A stretch of 64,000 bases of DNA from Tipula vernalis (taxonomy: Eukaryota > Arthropoda > Insecta > Diptera > Tipulidae), in contig OY282559.1 in the NCBI GenBank assembly GCA_958295665.1, forward strand, positions 131,295,241 through 131,359,240, read 5' to 3'. Below the pieces are notes generated by a model, which saw only the letters and a list, made by a program, of their open reading frames with translations, did not search any database and had not been told where the DNA came from. The translations under genes were made by a program, and so were the position numbers. Of this stretch, positions 62,955-64,000 are shown piece by piece. Numbering within the stretch: the first letter of the stretch is position 1; each line of letters starts with the position of its first letter.

Positions 62955-64000
62955 GTCTGCCGAGGCTTGAATTAATGGGTGCCTTGCTGTTGGCTAATGT
63001 GATGAAACTGGTAGAGGAGTCGTTAACCGTAACCATAACTAAAACCGTATTATTTACTGACTCACAAATTCTATTGGATTAGTTGTCAGGTCATCCGCGG
63101 CGTTGGACCGCATTCGTGGCAAATAGAGTCAGCGAGATAATTCATTTGTACAAACGAGAATACTGGTGGCATGTCGCGTCCAAGGACAATCCTGATGACA
63201 TTGCATCACGAGGCATGAGCACGTTAGAGTTAGTGAACAACAACATGTGGTGGAGTGGACCTTATTGGTTGATTAATGCGGAACAGATAAAGGCAATTCA
63301 ATCAAAGAACGTGCGGTCCCAGAAGATGACAAATGAAGAATTACGACCCTCAATGACCGATACATTCGTAGTCTCGACTAACATTTTAATTAAAAATTTA
63401 TTTAATAGGTACTCCAGCTTTGCAAAGATGTCGAAAGTATTAGCTCTTGTCAGGCAATTTATCAACAAGCTGAGGTACAGAGAAGAAAAAGGAGATATGC
63501 TGACTACTAGAGAAGAAATAGATGCTGCAGAAATGATCTTAATCGCAGAGATTCAGAAATCGGAGTTTTCGGCGGAAATAGGAGCACTGCAGAATGATCA
63601 GGCATTACCGCGAAGCAGCAAATTAATCAGCTTGAATCCCTTTATAGACGAGAGAGGCATTATTCGAATTGGAGGTCGGATTCAAAAATCGTTTGCACCT
63701 TACAGCATCAAACATCCGATCATACTTTCATCGAATCAGCATGCAGTTAAATGCATAGTCAGGGACGCACATACGCTATATAATCATCCGGGAGTAAGTT
63801 TACTCACTAGTATCATACGGCGAAAATTTTGGATAATTAGAGGTAAAATACTGTACAGAGCGATTGTACACAAATGCGTTAAATGCTTAAGAAACAATCC
63901 GAAGAAACAATGTCAGATGATGGGAAACCGCTCAGTAGAAAGGGTTCAATATGTACATCCTTTCCATCAGGTAGGTGTAGACTATTGCGGACTGTTTAAG
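62955..64000 (+). pseudogene. BEL/Pao pol, second part (BEL-C), runs off the window
   Basis: Continues RNase H after the fold-back insertion (LPRLELMGALLLANV, then FTDSQ). TAG at 63077-63079 interrupts before SGHPRRW, after which the frame is open to the last base (over 300 codons). Visible are ASKDNPDDIASRG, the LNPFIDERGIIRIGGR block, and the integrase zinc region with HPGVSLL and CVKCLRNN. The sequence stops at GVDYCGLFK, just after the first catalytic Asp. The remaining catalytic residues and the 3' LTR lie beyond 64000. Confidence 0.88.

Overview
The window looks like transposon-saturated, AT-rich DNA from an insect, most likely a fly (Diptera). It holds an errantivirus relic with an env gene, CsRn1-type and BEL/Pao LTR retrotransposons, an I-like LINE, a P-like transposon and a PIF/Harbinger transposon. 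Their primer sites match my recollection of insect tRNAs (Trp, Phe, Lys). I see no host gene, tRNA, rRNA, CRISPR array or bacterial feature. Almost every coding region belongs to a mobile element and most are broken, as expected of heterochromatin or a repeat-rich chromosome arm. The species cannot be named from the sequence.

Layout. 1-1841: 5' part of a LINE on the minus strand with an OTU-protease-like domain fused to an endonuclease and RT. 3786-6300: heavily decayed BEL/Pao pol (BEL-A). 6681-9857: errantivirus relic (RNase H, integrase, env, start of a 3' LTR), cut by 9858-16768, a complete CsRn1/Kabuki-type Ty3/gypsy element (CsRn1-A) with matching LTRs and a 4-bp TSD. 17683-38776: a PIF/Harbinger element recognised by its terminal inverted repeats and its two genes (a spliced Myb/SANT-like gene on plus, the DDE transposase on minus). 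It is stretched to 21 kb by nested insertions: an I-like LINE (19795-25092) inside intron 1, fold-back hairpins (25.6-26.6 kb), a pogo-like MITE, a TA-duplicating MITE and a complete P-like transposon (32568-35985). 41099-47362: a second CsRn1-type element on minus (CsRn1-B), carrying an extra third ORF after pol. 47781-48517: a 165-bp tandem repeat. 49503-56568: a nearly intact BEL/Pao element (BEL-B) flanked by 401-bp direct repeats. 57505-57999: a solo LTR. 58784-64000: a third BEL/Pao element (BEL-C), interrupted by an 839-bp fold-back element with a 9-bp TSD and a perfect 88-bp palindrome. It runs off the window.

The LTR elements encode the usual gag and pol functions (capsid and nucleocapsid, protease, RT, RNase H, integrase) and prime from host tRNAs. 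The Harbinger pair is the usual transposase plus Myb-like partner. The most unusual items are the third ORF of CsRn1-B, which repeats the gag zinc-box motif, overlaps the pol stop and ends in an A-run; the 401-bp duplication around BEL-B and its three amber stops; and the fold-back element with its palindrome.
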